A DNA stretch of 64,000 bases from CBDUXT01 sp965371245 (GTDB lineage Bacteria > Planctomycetota > Phycisphaerae > UBA1845): positions 12,111 to 76,110 of the forward strand of contig CBDUXT010000014.1 of NCBI GenBank assembly GCA_965371245.1, written 5' to 3'. A program made the translations under genes and the position numbers. The notes below the pieces were generated by a model. That model made no database searches. It saw only the letters and a program-made list of their open reading frames with translations, and had not been told where the DNA came from. Below are positions 34,401-42,621 of the stretch, one piece after another (the stretch's first letter is position 1; the number at the start of each line of letters is the position of its first letter).

Positions 34401-36661
34401 AAGGTGTTTTCAGTATTGGGTACCAGGATCAGGTCGTATTTTAGAGAGGGAAAGCTGCCTTGGGGGGTGGGTGCGCCTCTTACCGCGAACACCGACTGGC
34501 CGTCTATGAACAGCTCCGCCGGACCTGCACCCAACAAGTTGACAAAAGCGAATTGGCCGCTCGCATCTGTGCTCGTAGTGACGGACTCGCTCGCTCCGAT
34601 CAACAGTGTACAGGTTGCGCCTTGGAGGGCTCGACTCGCATTGTCCAGCACGATCCCGCTGAGGCTTGTTGGTTGCGCGTCGTCGCGAACAACACCGGAG
34701 ATCATGAAAACAGCAGGAGCATTGAGGTTGCCGGCGAAATCGACCTCCACCCGGTTGTTGCCGGGGGCGGGTCCGAGGGTCAAAGTGGCTGCTGCGTGAC
34801 CGGTGTTGTCCGTCGTTACGATCACAAAGTCTTGGCCATTTACAAAAGCTCCACCTTGTGTAACGCGAAAAGTAACTGGTACGGCAGGCACGCCGTTGCA
34901 AGCATCATTCACCCAGACTATGAGTGGCTCTGGCGCTAGGCTTCCAGATTCGGCACGCTGGTTTCCACCGGAGCCGACGTTGATTTGCGTAGCTGGTCCG
35001 GGGAGCGATGATGCGCAAAACAAGACTGTTCCGGGAATATCCTTGGAGGTGACGGTGACTCGATTGTTGCCACAACCGGCGTCGCTCCCCAGCCGCCAGA
35101 AGACGCGAGCTTCTCCGGCCGCATCGGTACGCCCTTGAATCATGAGCCCGCCATCGCCGCCACCGTCCGAGCTGAGCCTTCCGTTGCTGCGTACGACGCG
35201 GAAGGTTACTACCTTGTTGGCGAATCCAAGCCCGTCCGGGCGAAGGATTCGAACAAGGAGCGGTTCGGGCAGCGATGTATTGACTGGACCCGTTTGCCGG
35301 TTGCCCGAGACGACGAACATGCGCGCGTCGCTAGGAGGAATGTCAACGCGCTGAACGCTGATTTGTTCGGTCACAGCGTTGCCGAGTTCGTCTACAGCGG
35401 TGGCGCTGATTACGTTGGCGCCGACACTGAGTGGCACGTTGGTCGCAAAAAATGTGCCGTTATTACCAATTCCTACATCGACCACAGCGGGTTGCCCATT
35501 CACTACGACCGAAAGGCCCATGAACCCTGTGAGAAGGTCACCAACACGGCCACCAACATCGACGAACTCGGTTGTGATCTCAGAACCGTTCTCGGGGAAA
35601 TCAATGAACAGGTTCGGCGGTTGCATGTCGTGCGTGACTACGAGGCTGATGGGCGCGCTGCGCTCCCCTGAAGCGGAGATGGTCGTTAAGAAAAGCCGAT
35701 TGACATGGTTTTCCGAGAGTGGAACATCAGCAGTATAAGAAGAACCAATCACCGGAACGTCGAAGACGCCTTGCGGACCTGAGATTTCAACCGATACACC
35801 TCGCTGCGCTGTTCCCGAGATGCCGATGGGGTTCAGATTCGTGATCATCGCATGTGGGTTTAGCGTCGGTACTGGAGGTGGACCAAGATCAACGGTGAAG
35901 GAGACTGAACTTGTTGCAATGTTTCCTGCACGATCGCGAACGGTGGCGATTAGCTCGTGCGTTCCTTCTGCAGCAATGATTGTGGACGATAACGTCGCAT
36001 CAAGAACGGATTGTTCTATCGGTGGGAACGAGCTTGCGAGTGGTATGCCGTCTAGAAGCACCTTGAAGCTGCTAGGATCAAGTCCAGCGATATCATCAGA
36101 GAGCGTTAAGCGTGAAAGAAGCACGCTCGTATCGGTAACCAAACCGTCCGTTGGGCTTTGCCATGTCACTACCGGTGCAACGATGTCTTGTCCCACGACC
36201 TCGATCGCTAGCTGTCCGCCGGGCTTGCCTCGAACTTGAACTGAGATCAAATTGGATTGTAAGAGCGCTACACCGGCGTGGAGGGAGGCAACATTCTGGT
36301 TGAAGGCGTTTTCGCGAAGGATTTCGAGTCCGTTCAGGATCAACGTGGAACTGGAGACGCGTTCTAGGGCGTCGTCGGAAAGGTTGCCGTTGGTGGCGCG
36401 CAGTGTCCACTGAGTGGCTGGATTGAGTACGTCGAACGTAGCAGTGACGGTTTCGGGAGCCCCGGTCCCTCGAACGTAGGTTTTGGAGAACACCACGAAT
36501 TCGCCGGCGACGGCTGCTGTGGGAAAGGATAGTAGGGTAAGCAGGAGCACGAGCACCCGGGATGGGCGCGGCTCTTTCGATCGCCCGAACAAGACCGCCG
36601 AGGAAGTGGCGTGGCGGGGTGATTGTCCGGTGCGTGCGTTAGTGGTCCGCGACGTTTGCAT
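28454..36661 (-). CDS. giant secreted RHS/YD-repeat polymorphic toxin
   Basis: 2735 residues from the ATG at 36661, which has GGAGG eight to nine bases upstream (an ATG at 36697 is possible but weaker). A Sec signal peptide (VLVLLLTLLSFPTAAVAG) is followed by several Ig-like domains (to about residue 980, including a regulatory-like fold near 680) and dozens of YD repeats (YDxxGRLxxxTD, about 980-2370). The RHS core closes with YDAYGRRLVYDSAG...LRNRFYHTELGRFVHRDPAGFGGGANLYQYA. About 300 non-repetitive residues follow; the last 105 (GGVRIEQALGRT...DFVDNVFGPISLKGPI...) differ in style and look like a toxin tip with Glu, Asp and Lys placed as in restriction-endonuclease-fold nucleases (inference). 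An immunity-like gene follows at once. Confidence 0.88.
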   Translation of the reverse strand: MQTSRTTNARTGQSPRHATSSAVLFGRSKEPRPSRVLVLLLTLLSFPTAAVAGEFVVFSKTYVRGTGAPETVTATFDVLNPATQWTLRATNGNLSDDALERVSSSTLILNGLEILRENAFNQNVASLHAGVALLQSNLISVQVRGKPGGQLAIEVVGQDIVAPVVTWQSPTDGLVTDTSVLLSRLTLSDDIAGLDPSSFKVLLDGIPLASSFPPIEQSVLDATLSSTIIAAEGTHELIATVRDRAGNIATSSVSFTVDLGPPPVPTLNPHAMITNLNPIGISGTAQRGVSVEISGPQGVFDVPVIGSSYTADVPLSENHVNRLFLTTISASGERSAPISLVVTHDMQPPNLFIDFPENGSEITTEFVDVGGRVGDLLTGFMGLSVVVNGQPAVVDVGIGNNGTFFATNVPLSVGANVISATAVDELGNAVTEQISVQRVDIPPSDARMFVVSGNRQTGPVNTSLPEPLLVRILRPDGLGFANKVVTFRVVRSNGRLSSDGGGDGGLMIQGRTDAAGEARVFWRLGSDAGCGNNRVTVTSKDIPGTVLFCASSLPGPATQINVGSGGNQRAESGSLAPEPLIVWVNDACNGVPAVPVTFRVTQGGAFVNGQDFVIVTTDNTGHAAATLTLGPAPGNNRVEVDFAGNLNAPAVFMISGVVRDDAQPTSLSGIVLDNASRALQGATCTLLIGASESVTTSTDASGQFAFVNLLGAGPAELFIDGQSVFAVRGAPTPQGSFPSLKYDLILVPNTENTLTTPVLLPPLDPTNAVPFDNSQDVELTVAAIEGLRMIVRAGSMTRADGTRPSPSNPAILSLNQVHFDDVPMPMPDGASPPFAWTLQPSGARFDPPVEIVYPNISGLPAGSIAYFLSFDHDTGRFEIIATGQVTEDGSSIVSDPGAGILTAGWGCNCPPYAVTGNAKRCPNPPSILSECGENDFIPFFKRSPDNNQGNRNTRFENHIQWEGGGASLKDGNLTVSHKLVTYRRLGAERGIELVYSSNSAHPRPIVPLSMDGSAGVFAATVSIEGLPEVASLFQKTSPGVGRFTFQADASSLKTGVYPYTVQLDDQQGTVETISDFLLVRNEINSPIGAGWTIAEIHEVANADDGTAFLFALGNGTNTVIDNPNNKPPTTRCNRPLPWHHPTSEGRTPGDFSNINVEANGNISRIMQNGTRQVYANGNLGTKTDRNGNETRYVYVGEFLAQIIDPTGAITVFQYNDRNLLASIQHPGDATTFLEYDGSNNLISITDADGTTRNFGYGPNHRLRFDFGKIAVNPPTEFVYNQSTGRLADIVFPDGAIRSISPAQANTDGLPCESVATYTDATGFEYDVEMDQFGRILRIVDPSGATRMWERDEDGLPVSSEDGLGNVTGMKYDGTGNLVETTTAQPFLYKTSRSYHPTFNFLTQLTDPNGQSTNFVYDDITGNLIESRDVFQNSATFRYNEKGLPVEAIDRNGNITTWTYDDSAMGTGTWLPTSRTTASGDLNITTHFRDYTPAGFPQELEDSRGTLTKLSYDAMNRVTSIIVDAATGGKALTSSFTYEPDGRLATTTTPHTAADTATTTREYDSRRRVVRVVNPELAVTTFGYDAEGRLKSVTDAENHTRTIDYDLAGRAVTTTDAAGQSATQRHDANYNVIESTNENGVVTTLAYDELNRILKTIVNPGPGGLNLTSEIIYPTLLESGSIEGQKPYRTIDPEGNVAEFQYDLLDRVIKQTRIAFDAVSIVSAFSYDNEGRLTIATDPNDMVTLFEYDGANRLVREVLDALPSGLQLTTRRAYDGNGNLTEIRLPNGNVITNTYDAANRLTLTEDLIGQVSRNVYDPAGRVVEALDGDDRRTAFTYDKVDRLLTITDGLGKTETFTFDKVGNETTARDRNSNLTTFEYDNLNRLVTTREPLGLTTSFEYDQLGNQTLIRDANGGTTSFEYDNANRMVKRAFADGGLLAFAHDKVGNITRQTNPDGGVITFAYDDLYLLRTRTYLEGTDAYSYDATGRMLTADNAVTNVAFEYDAADRVTSIKQGLLTTGFAYDLSEIANRRTITYPSGRVIVEKYDKRDRMIDTGDGASIAQYTYTLAGFRKTITFGNGVTSTRSYDNNGRLKTVKHTKVADFINMLYGYDPVGNLTFSQRLRDTDNSVIGQYDALNRLVQFDRGVVQVGLMDVPSLVSPSTLPDLMQAQTWTNLDPLSNWLETSVTKDGATESEFRQANEVNEYLGRGTNPQLFNPTNGTPAPGTVAISHDENGNTIDDGEFAYTYDTLNRLLSVARKADATVVLRNEYDARDFRVRATDESGAATEFVFDSDWRVLEDRPSAGALTSIVHGPGQDEPLERRQGGVSHFFHATKLGTIDAVTDSAGQVVESYRYDAYGRRLVYDSAGASLGSSAIGNQLGLSGRPHESCDLIDLRNRFYHTELGRFVHRDPAGFGGGANLYQYASSAPLGRFDLFGLQDEEDIITLQGNELFSGGGIIDEDLFQLGLDAAAASESSIAAVDGTAESDGTARSGSLGTRNLTREEFESLIRERDDLASDQDALITRRFIRETFGLLNPGEKEILDDQIESLGGSIFQLELRSAPLSAEPSFIQPVDFIPLSAVGNAVSKLAGKGASPVAKFTLGVVDDVGPGAVGSLRARVRVLGTDPTRGFIKAEGIGGVRIEQALGRTIRRSVDDAADFVDNVFGPISLKGPIPAKGSVEGLANAANKDARFNTFTNALFVDLRGLSAAQRSMVRTLVKAGTSSAKKGISFLD

Positions 36662-36955
36662 CGATCTTCCCTCCGAGGTAACGACGCCCCACAGCAAGCC
36701 GATCGCATTAGACTCAAGCGCTGTAGGGGGGTTGTGCGTAGTCTTGGTCGGTTAGAATCCTTTGAAATACAATTGGCGGCAAGTAGTGCCAACGGCGCGG
36801 AGCGTAGATTCCCAGCGAATCTCCTCGGATCTGCGTCGCCGATCCTCTACATTCCCGATCGTTATCTTCCACGGTAGCGATTGTCCGAGACTGCTTCAAT
36901 ACGGACGTTCGTCTAGGTACACCCGCCTTCTCGTGGAGAAAACAGGGTTCCTGCG

Positions 36956-37216
36956 TTATTTTGTCAGACGACGATGGGCGAGGATCAGCCGAACGGGAAC
37001 GCCCATCCGGTCTTTGATCTTCAGCCGCTCAAACAGCGCTTGTTTGTGCATCCGCACAGTGTGCGGCGCGATGGCCAACTTTGCGGCAATCTGGTCATTG
37101 GTCAGGCCGAGACAAACAAGTCGGGCGACTTCACGCTGCCGCGGCGTCAAACTGCAATAATCGGCCAGTGCAGCCCATTGACGTAGCGAGAACAGCTCGG
37201 GCAGGCGGCGACTCAT
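36956..37216 (-). CDS. LuxR/GerE-type HTH-only regulator
   Basis: 86 residues, of which about 60 are the LuxR-type DNA-binding domain: CSLTPRQREVARLVCLGLTNDQIAAKLAIAPHTVRMHKQALFERLKIKDRMGV. The signature T-x-R-E...G-x-(S/T)N-x-x-IA...T-V-x-x-H is nearly complete. There is no receiver or ligand-binding domain, so activity must be set by abundance or a partner. It lies between the RHS gene (same strand) and the divergent sigma-factor/kinase pair, either of which it could control. The 36662-36955 gap has no other gene. Confidence 0.85.
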   Translation of the reverse strand: MSRRLPELFSLRQWAALADYCSLTPRQREVARLVCLGLTNDQIAAKLAIAPHTVRMHKQALFERLKIKDRMGVPVRLILAHRRLTK

Positions 37217-37398
37217 CGAGGAGCGCCGACGGCTTCACGGAGCGTCCTGCCGAGCCCGTCCAGGACTCTCGATCTAACTAGGTCATTACATCTCGCCATA
37301 CTCTTTCGAGCGTCAGCATCTCGCTTGTCTCACGCCAATTATTGAAAAAAAGAAAAATCTGCTACAATCTCACGCCTGTTCGTGGCGAGGGCCCTGAA

Positions 37399-38007
37399 AT
37401 GCTTGAAACCGCCGAAAAACTGACCGTGACAGCCGTCGCGGGGGACCGAGAGGCCCTGCGAAGGCTTCTGCGCCGGCACGATGGGCACTTGCGACGTGTC
37501 CTGGCGGGCGGGATCCGTCCAACCCACCGAAGTGCCTTTGACGTGGATGACGTTCTACAGGTGACCTACCTGGAGGCGTTTCTGCAGATTGGCCAATTCA
37601 GCAGAAACCGGTCTGCTTCGTTCCGGGCGTGGCTAACGAAAATCGCTGAGAACAATCTTCGGGATGCGGTTCGAGAACTGGGTCGGGAGAAGCGGCCGCC
37701 TCGTAACAAGCAGCTGATGTTGTCCAACGTTTACGATTCATCCGTTGCGTTATTCGGTGTACTCGCGGGCTCGGCCAGCACGCCGACGAAGCACTTGGCG
37801 GCCAAGGACGCGGTGTCCTTGCTTGAAGAAGCATTGCGTAGGCTGCCTCCCGATTACGAGACCGTGGTTCGCCTCAACGACCTGGAAGGCTTGCCGGCCT
37901 GCGAGGTGGCGGAGGCAATGGATCGGTCGGTGGGTTCGGTATACATGCTCAAGGCTCGGGCCCATGAGCGACTGGCCGTGCTACTCGGATCGCGATCGAA
38001 ATTCTAG
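37399..38007 (+). CDS. ECF-type RNA polymerase sigma factor
   Basis: 202 residues from the ATG at 37399 (GAGGG nine bases upstream); an earlier in-frame start at 37342 is less likely. Region 2: AGDREALRRLLRRHDGHLRRVL...FDVDDVLQVTYLEAFLQIGQF. Region 4: LLEEALRRLPPDYETVVRLNDLEGLPACEVAEAMDRSVGSVYMLKARAHERLAVLL. Spacing and the DVLQxTxLEA text match planctomycete ECF groups that lie next to Ser/Thr kinases. It would direct transcription of a small regulon. No anti-sigma factor is adjacent; the kinase 65 bases downstream probably controls it by phosphorylation. Confidence 0.9.
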   Translation: MLETAEKLTVTAVAGDREALRRLLRRHDGHLRRVLAGGIRPTHRSAFDVDDVLQVTYLEAFLQIGQFSRNRSASFRAWLTKIAENNLRDAVRELGREKRPPRNKQLMLSNVYDSSVALFGVLAGSASTPTKHLAAKDAVSLLEEALRRLPPDYETVVRLNDLEGLPACEVAEAMDRSVGSVYMLKARAHERLAVLLGSRSKF

Positions 38008-38071
38008 AGCTGAGATGTGAAAGATCGGCGGGGAAACGGCGCTTGAATAGGTAGCAGACTGCAGCAATCGA

Positions 38072-40726
38072 ATGGCCCTTAGCGGCCGATGGATCATGAT
38101 CGACAAGCCCGGACAAGACAGCAAGCACCTTGCAAACCTTGAGTTGCTGCTCGACTACGCGGAAGAGCAGTCCTCGCGGGTGGAACCCACGGTAAGCCCA
38201 CCTTGCCTTGGGGTCGATGCGCCCGATTCCTTTCCCGGGTATGGCTCCGTCCGGCGCCTTGGGTCCGGTGGCCAGGGCGTCGTTTATGAGGCCGTGCATG
38301 GGGCGACCAATCGAACCGTCGCCATCAAGGTCGCCCGCGAATCGATGCGTCGCGATCCGTCAAACCGTGTGCGTCTGTCACGTGAGATCGAGGTTCTCTC
38401 GCAGCTTCGACACCCGAACATCGTTCGGTTGACCGATGGTGGTGAGATCGACGGCCGACTCTACTTTGTCACGGACTTCATCGAGGGGAAACCGCTCGAT
38501 GAGTTTCTCTCGGACAGACAATCGTCGTTACGCGAAACCGTCGAGCTGTTTGCCACGATCTGCGAGGGCGTCAACGCCGCACACGTTCGGGGCATCGTTC
38601 ATCGCGATCTCAAACCGAGTAACATTTTGGTTGACGATCTGGGGCAACCGCACATTCTCGATTTCGGCCTGGCCAAGCTCGCGGCGCCGGAAGACGGATC
38701 GGGCGTGCAGTGGGAAGGCATGACGATCACCGGCCAGTTCGTCGGCTCCTTGCCCTGGGCGACACCCGAGCAGGTGGAGGGAGACCGGAGCCGAATCGAC
38801 ATTCGGACCGACGTCTATGCCCTCGGCGTCGTGCTGTACCAGGCGCTGACGGGACGGTTTCCCTATGACGTAACGAGTTCGACACGAACGGCGATGAATA
38901 ACGTCCTGCATGCCGAGCCTCGTTCGCCGAGTCTGGTCGTCCCGAGGATTGATAACGACCTTAGTACCATCGTACTCAAATGTCTCAGCAAGGAACCCGA
39001 TCGACGGTATCAAAGCGCCGGCGAACTGGCACGCGACCTCCGTAGATACCTGGCTCATGAGCCCATCGAAGCGAAACGGCAATCATCTTGGTATGTGATC
39101 TCGAGAACTATCCGCAGACATCGCGGCGTGTCGGCCGCACTCGCGCTGCTGTTGGTTACGCTCGTCGCGTACGCGGCAACCGTAACGGTTTTGCTTGGAA
39201 TGACATTCGAATCGCGGCGGATCGCCCAACAATCGACAAACAGCGCGATACAGAAGTTCCGTCAGACACGGAAGGCTGTTGAATCGTTGATACGCAATGC
39301 ATCGGACCGCCTCGCCAGCTTCAGCGGTGGAGCCGCCATCCAAAAAGCCCTGCTCACTGACGCGCTCCGTGAACTCCAAGTGTTGGTCGCGGACGACAAC
39401 GAGGATCCACTTCTGATGGACGACCTCGCCGAGGTTCACCGAGGGATGGGCGATATCGCTCAGCGGCTTCGGCAGCTTGACGACGCCGAGCACCACCTAC
39501 ATGAATCACTCGCCATCCGCAAGGAGCGGGCCGCCCAAGAGCCCAACGATCCACAGAGGCAGGCGGCGCTCTCTATTGCGAAGGTGCGCGTCGGCGATCT
39601 AGCCAAAGACCGCGGAGCGCTTGAGGAAGCCCAGGAGTACTACGAAGCGGCGCTGCGCATTGATGAGATGCTCGTCGCTCGCGATGGTGACAACCGGGAC
39701 TGGCTGGACAACCTTCACTGGAGCTACGAACGGATGGGCGCACTTCTCGAATTGCGCTATCAACCAGCGACGGCCGCGGATTATTTCAACAAGCAGCAAG
39801 AGATGGCGGAAAGGCTTGAATCAATTGACCCGGACGCCCCGGCGCATCTGTTGGCCCTGCGGTCGGCCTATGGACACCGATTGGAACAGGCGACCGCTCT
39901 GGTGAATTGGGAGGAAGCCGCAAGATACGGCCGACGGATTGTGGAAATCTGTGAGAAGCTTAATTCCCAGGACCCGGACAATCGTGTCTACCTGCGCCAA
40001 CTCGTGACGGCGTACAACGGTCTCGCTCCGGCTGCCCTGAGAACCGGAAACCCTGCGAGTGCGCAGACGTACTGTGACAAAGCAAAATCCGTGGCCGATC
40101 GGCTCTTGCGGGACAACCGCGAGGAGCCGGATCACCATTATTTTCTCGCCCGCTGTTACTCCTGTTACTGCGACATGACGGGATATACACATGATTTCGA
40201 GGCTCATTTTGTCAACCTTCGATTGCGTTTGGAGGTTTTCGAACACCTTGTCGCGATTGCGCCCGCCAAACGGCGATACTCGGAAGAGCTGTTGTTCACA
40301 CTCGAGAATCTGGCCGCCGAATGCCAACGGCGCGGGTTGACCGATGAAGCGCGGTTACATACCCAGCGGGCGTTGAAGTTGGTACGCGAATCACTCGGCA
40401 CGCCGAAGGCGACCCCGCAGCTACTGATGGGACATGCCCGGCTGCTGAATCGGTCTGAGCTTCCGGATCTGCGCGATCCCGACGAAGCGATGCGAATCGC
40501 GGAACAGGCCGTAGCGATGACGAACTTCCAGGACGTATCGATATTGCGGCAGCTCGCTTCGATGTACACAGCGAGCGGCCTCCGGGCGCAAGCGCTTGAC
40601 ACCCTGGAGCGGACCCTTCGACTGAATCACTTGCGGGCATCACCGCTCCGTAGTGCCCTTGAAGCCGATCTTGAGCGAGTGCGCGGGGAAGGCGAATCGA
40701 AAACCGAGGATCGTAGGACCCCCTGA
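38072..40726 (+). CDS. membrane Ser/Thr protein kinase with C-terminal TPR-like repeats
   Basis: 884 residues. The kinase domain spans about 57-328: glycine loop LGSGGQGVVYEA (63-74), VAIK lysine 86, HRDLKPSN at 177-184, DFG at 197-199, and a TPE-containing activation segment. A membrane segment (352-375) follows. The outer or C-terminal half (380-870) is helical with tetratricopeptide-like pairs (LDDAEHHLHESLAIRKERAAQEPNDP..., LEEAQEYYEAALRIDEML). This is the Hanks-type Pkn layout common in Planctomycetota, where it partners the ECF sigma factor gene just upstream. It senses something through the TPR region and phosphorylates the sigma factor or other proteins; the signal is unknown. Confidence 0.92.
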   Translation: MALSGRWIMIDKPGQDSKHLANLELLLDYAEEQSSRVEPTVSPPCLGVDAPDSFPGYGSVRRLGSGGQGVVYEAVHGATNRTVAIKVARESMRRDPSNRVRLSREIEVLSQLRHPNIVRLTDGGEIDGRLYFVTDFIEGKPLDEFLSDRQSSLRETVELFATICEGVNAAHVRGIVHRDLKPSNILVDDLGQPHILDFGLAKLAAPEDGSGVQWEGMTITGQFVGSLPWATPEQVEGDRSRIDIRTDVYALGVVLYQALTGRFPYDVTSSTRTAMNNVLHAEPRSPSLVVPRIDNDLSTIVLKCLSKEPDRRYQSAGELARDLRRYLAHEPIEAKRQSSWYVISRTIRRHRGVSAALALLLVTLVAYAATVTVLLGMTFESRRIAQQSTNSAIQKFRQTRKAVESLIRNASDRLASFSGGAAIQKALLTDALRELQVLVADDNEDPLLMDDLAEVHRGMGDIAQRLRQLDDAEHHLHESLAIRKERAAQEPNDPQRQAALSIAKVRVGDLAKDRGALEEAQEYYEAALRIDEMLVARDGDNRDWLDNLHWSYERMGALLELRYQPATAADYFNKQQEMAERLESIDPDAPAHLLALRSAYGHRLEQATALVNWEEAARYGRRIVEICEKLNSQDPDNRVYLRQLVTAYNGLAPAALRTGNPASAQTYCDKAKSVADRLLRDNREEPDHHYFLARCYSCYCDMTGYTHDFEAHFVNLRLRLEVFEHLVAIAPAKRRYSEELLFTLENLAAECQRRGLTDEARLHTQRALKLVRESLGTPKATPQLLMGHARLLNRSELPDLRDPDEAMRIAEQAVAMTNFQDVSILRQLASMYTASGLRAQALDTLERTLRLNHLRASPLRSALEADLERVRGEGESKTEDRRTP

Positions 40727-40901
40727 GGCATTTAGGAACGCGGCCTCCTCAGCAGGATTCGTCGGTACATCGGAACGGCCCACGAGTCGGAAAACGCCGT
40801 TCTCGAAGCCGTGCGGGCCGAGTTGTCTCTGCGCCAGGTGGTTCGAAAGCGACATCGAGTTTGCTGATCTTGTTTTCACTGGCATCAGACCTGCCCCTCA
40901 T

Positions 40902-41009
40902 CCTGCGGCTCGGGACCCTGTCGACCGTCGCTCGCCATAACGAGCGAAGCGAGCGGACGACGGTCGATAGGGTGGGTCGCAGGCGGCCTGCGGACGGGCT
41001 CCCCGAGGC
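40902..41009 (+). repeat. interspersed structured repeat, copy 2
   Basis: Matches 23533-23643. TCGACCGTCG (40921-40930) and CGACGGTCGA (40958-40967) form a perfect 10-bp stem, where copy 1 has G-C in place of the A-T pair, so pairing is kept while bases change. Ends with CCTGCGGACGGGCTCCCCGAGGC. Lies in the gap after the kinase gene. Confidence 0.75.
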
Positions 41010-41907
41010 TTGAGCGGGTTCGGGACACCCACAAGTCCTACTGAAGAGCCGGACGGTGAAGGCGCACATCCATACAGGCGCAGCGATTGGGAACGCGATC
41101 GCAGGTGGTGTTCGCGATCGCAAGACGTCAAATTGGATCCGAAACGGTGTTTGTGAGGTCGATTTGGGGCGCGCCGATGCTTCCGGTAGCACAGGTGGAG
41201 GAAAAACCCGCGTCGTGGCGTTGCGGGAATCTCAGAGCGTTTCAGGATGTTGTTCGGACTTGCTGTCGAGATTACACGAAGTGCCTGCGGTGCGGGCTGA
41301 TGGAAGCAAGACCCCGGTTTTCTGTGCGGGAAGGACGGTCGAGTTCGAGTGTTGGGCGAGATGGGGAAGCTCGGGTTTGGGCAGCAACGCCCCAAGGCGG
41401 CCTGGGCCGGTGACGTAAGTTCTTGACCCATAGCCGTTTGCGTCGGACGTTCTGCGGTCTTGCAAACCGCAGGTTACGCACACAGGGATGGGGGATGCAA
41501 ACCCCACGCCCCGGAAACAGGCGAGGGAGTCCTGCAATCACCTTGGATAGACTCCCCCGAACGAGGCGCACGGCGTGCCAGACCTTACCAAACGCCGGCA
41601 CAAGACGTATCACTGGTCCTTCGCCGCGCTCGATGCGACTTGCGCGGTCGGGGCGGTGGTTTCACGAACCGCTGCATTCACGGCGGGGGCTTCAAACCCC
41701 GCCCAAAATGCGCGGGTGCGGATTCTGCCTGCAGGTAGCAGCAGCGCCCCAGGAGGGCGGTCGGCCGCTCAGCCCCAGCTCCAGTTTCAGGGCGAGAACA
41801 ATGCGACCGTTGTCGTCGTCTGGTAGCGCGTGGTCCCTGGCCGTTGGCGAGCAGGCATTCCTCGAATCCTCCGGTAGCGTCCTCTCGCAACGACGCTACG
41901 GCAGGAT
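41010..41907. other. gene-free stretch at the left border of the island
   Basis: About 0.9 kb without a believable gene; the open frames have arginine/serine/proline-rich translations and no ribosome binding sites. Two small hairpins of the form GGGG-N8-CCCC occur (near 41489-41506, and GGCGGGG / CCCCGCC at about 41682-41703, loops both ending CAAA). It separates chromosome-type regulators from the co-oriented island genes. Confidence 0.5.
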
Positions 41908-42621
41908 TCAGCTACAGCTCTTCTCTGCCCGAAGAATCACAAATAAGGGTATTTCCCTCGCGACCGGATCTGAGTCGCCCATGCACCAGCCGAATGGCGG
42001 TGGGGACGGCTCCTCGATCGTCGAGATTCGAAGGCCCGCACGCGTAATCACCCGCCAATATGTCTCAATGGTGCGGTGGTACTTTACGACGCCGTCTACG
42101 AACCAGTGATGCGGGCGCGGACCCTCGTCCCAATAAGCTCTACTCGCACCAGCCGCCGCCCCCAGACTCTGCGTGTAGTATGGATGGTTTACTGAACAGA
42201 CGAAAACACCGCAAGGCCGGAGCCAATGTGCAACCGAAGCGATAATCCGCTCCAGGGGTTCTACGTAATGCAGTGTTAGAGAGCTTACAACCAGGTCCCA
42301 GGTTGCTTCCGCGGCCTGAAACTCCTCTACGGCAACGTTCCGAATCGTGACCGCCTCGAGACCGTCGCCCTGCTCGCCTGCCCGCTCGCACATCCGTTGT
42401 GACAAGTCTATCCCAGTGACGGTGCGTGCACGGTTTCTTGCAGCCCACATTGCGAACGCGCCATCGCCGGATCCGATGTCCAACACATCGCGATCCTGCA
42501 CATCACCTACTAGACGCAAGACTGCGGGCTTTTCAACATTCTCAGTTGGGCAACGTGGATTTCCACGGTAATCCCAGTAACTCTCGAAGAAACCGGCTAC
42601 ATCAAATATGTTCTGCTTCAT
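41908..42621 (-). CDS. class I SAM-dependent methyltransferase
   Basis: 237 residues. Its ATG overlaps the TAA of the substrate-binding-protein gene (TAATG), so the two are translationally coupled and the longer in-frame start is unneeded. Motif I is VLDIGSGDGAFAMWAA (about 46-61), motif II acid TGIDLS, then DLVVSSLTLHYVEPL (motif IV) and LRPCGVFVCSVNHPYYTQ. This is the Methyltransf_11/25 type that methylates small molecules on O, N or C. It is the last gene of the transporter operon, so it probably modifies the transported compound or its product. Acceptor unknown. Confidence 0.88.
   Translation of the reverse strand: MKQNIFDVAGFFESYWDYRGNPRCPTENVEKPAVLRLVGDVQDRDVLDIGSGDGAFAMWAARNRARTVTGIDLSQRMCERAGEQGDGLEAVTIRNVAVEEFQAAEATWDLVVSSLTLHYVEPLERIIASVAHWLRPCGVFVCSVNHPYYTQSLGAAAGASRAYWDEGPRPHHWFVDGVVKYHRTIETYWRVITRAGLRISTIEEPSPPPFGWCMGDSDPVAREIPLFVILRAEKSCS

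Noticed and set aside
41423..42109. 228-codon plus-strand frame in the gap before the methyltransferase
   Set aside because: Low-complexity translation, no ribosome binding site, and its 3' part is antisense to the methyltransferase gene.
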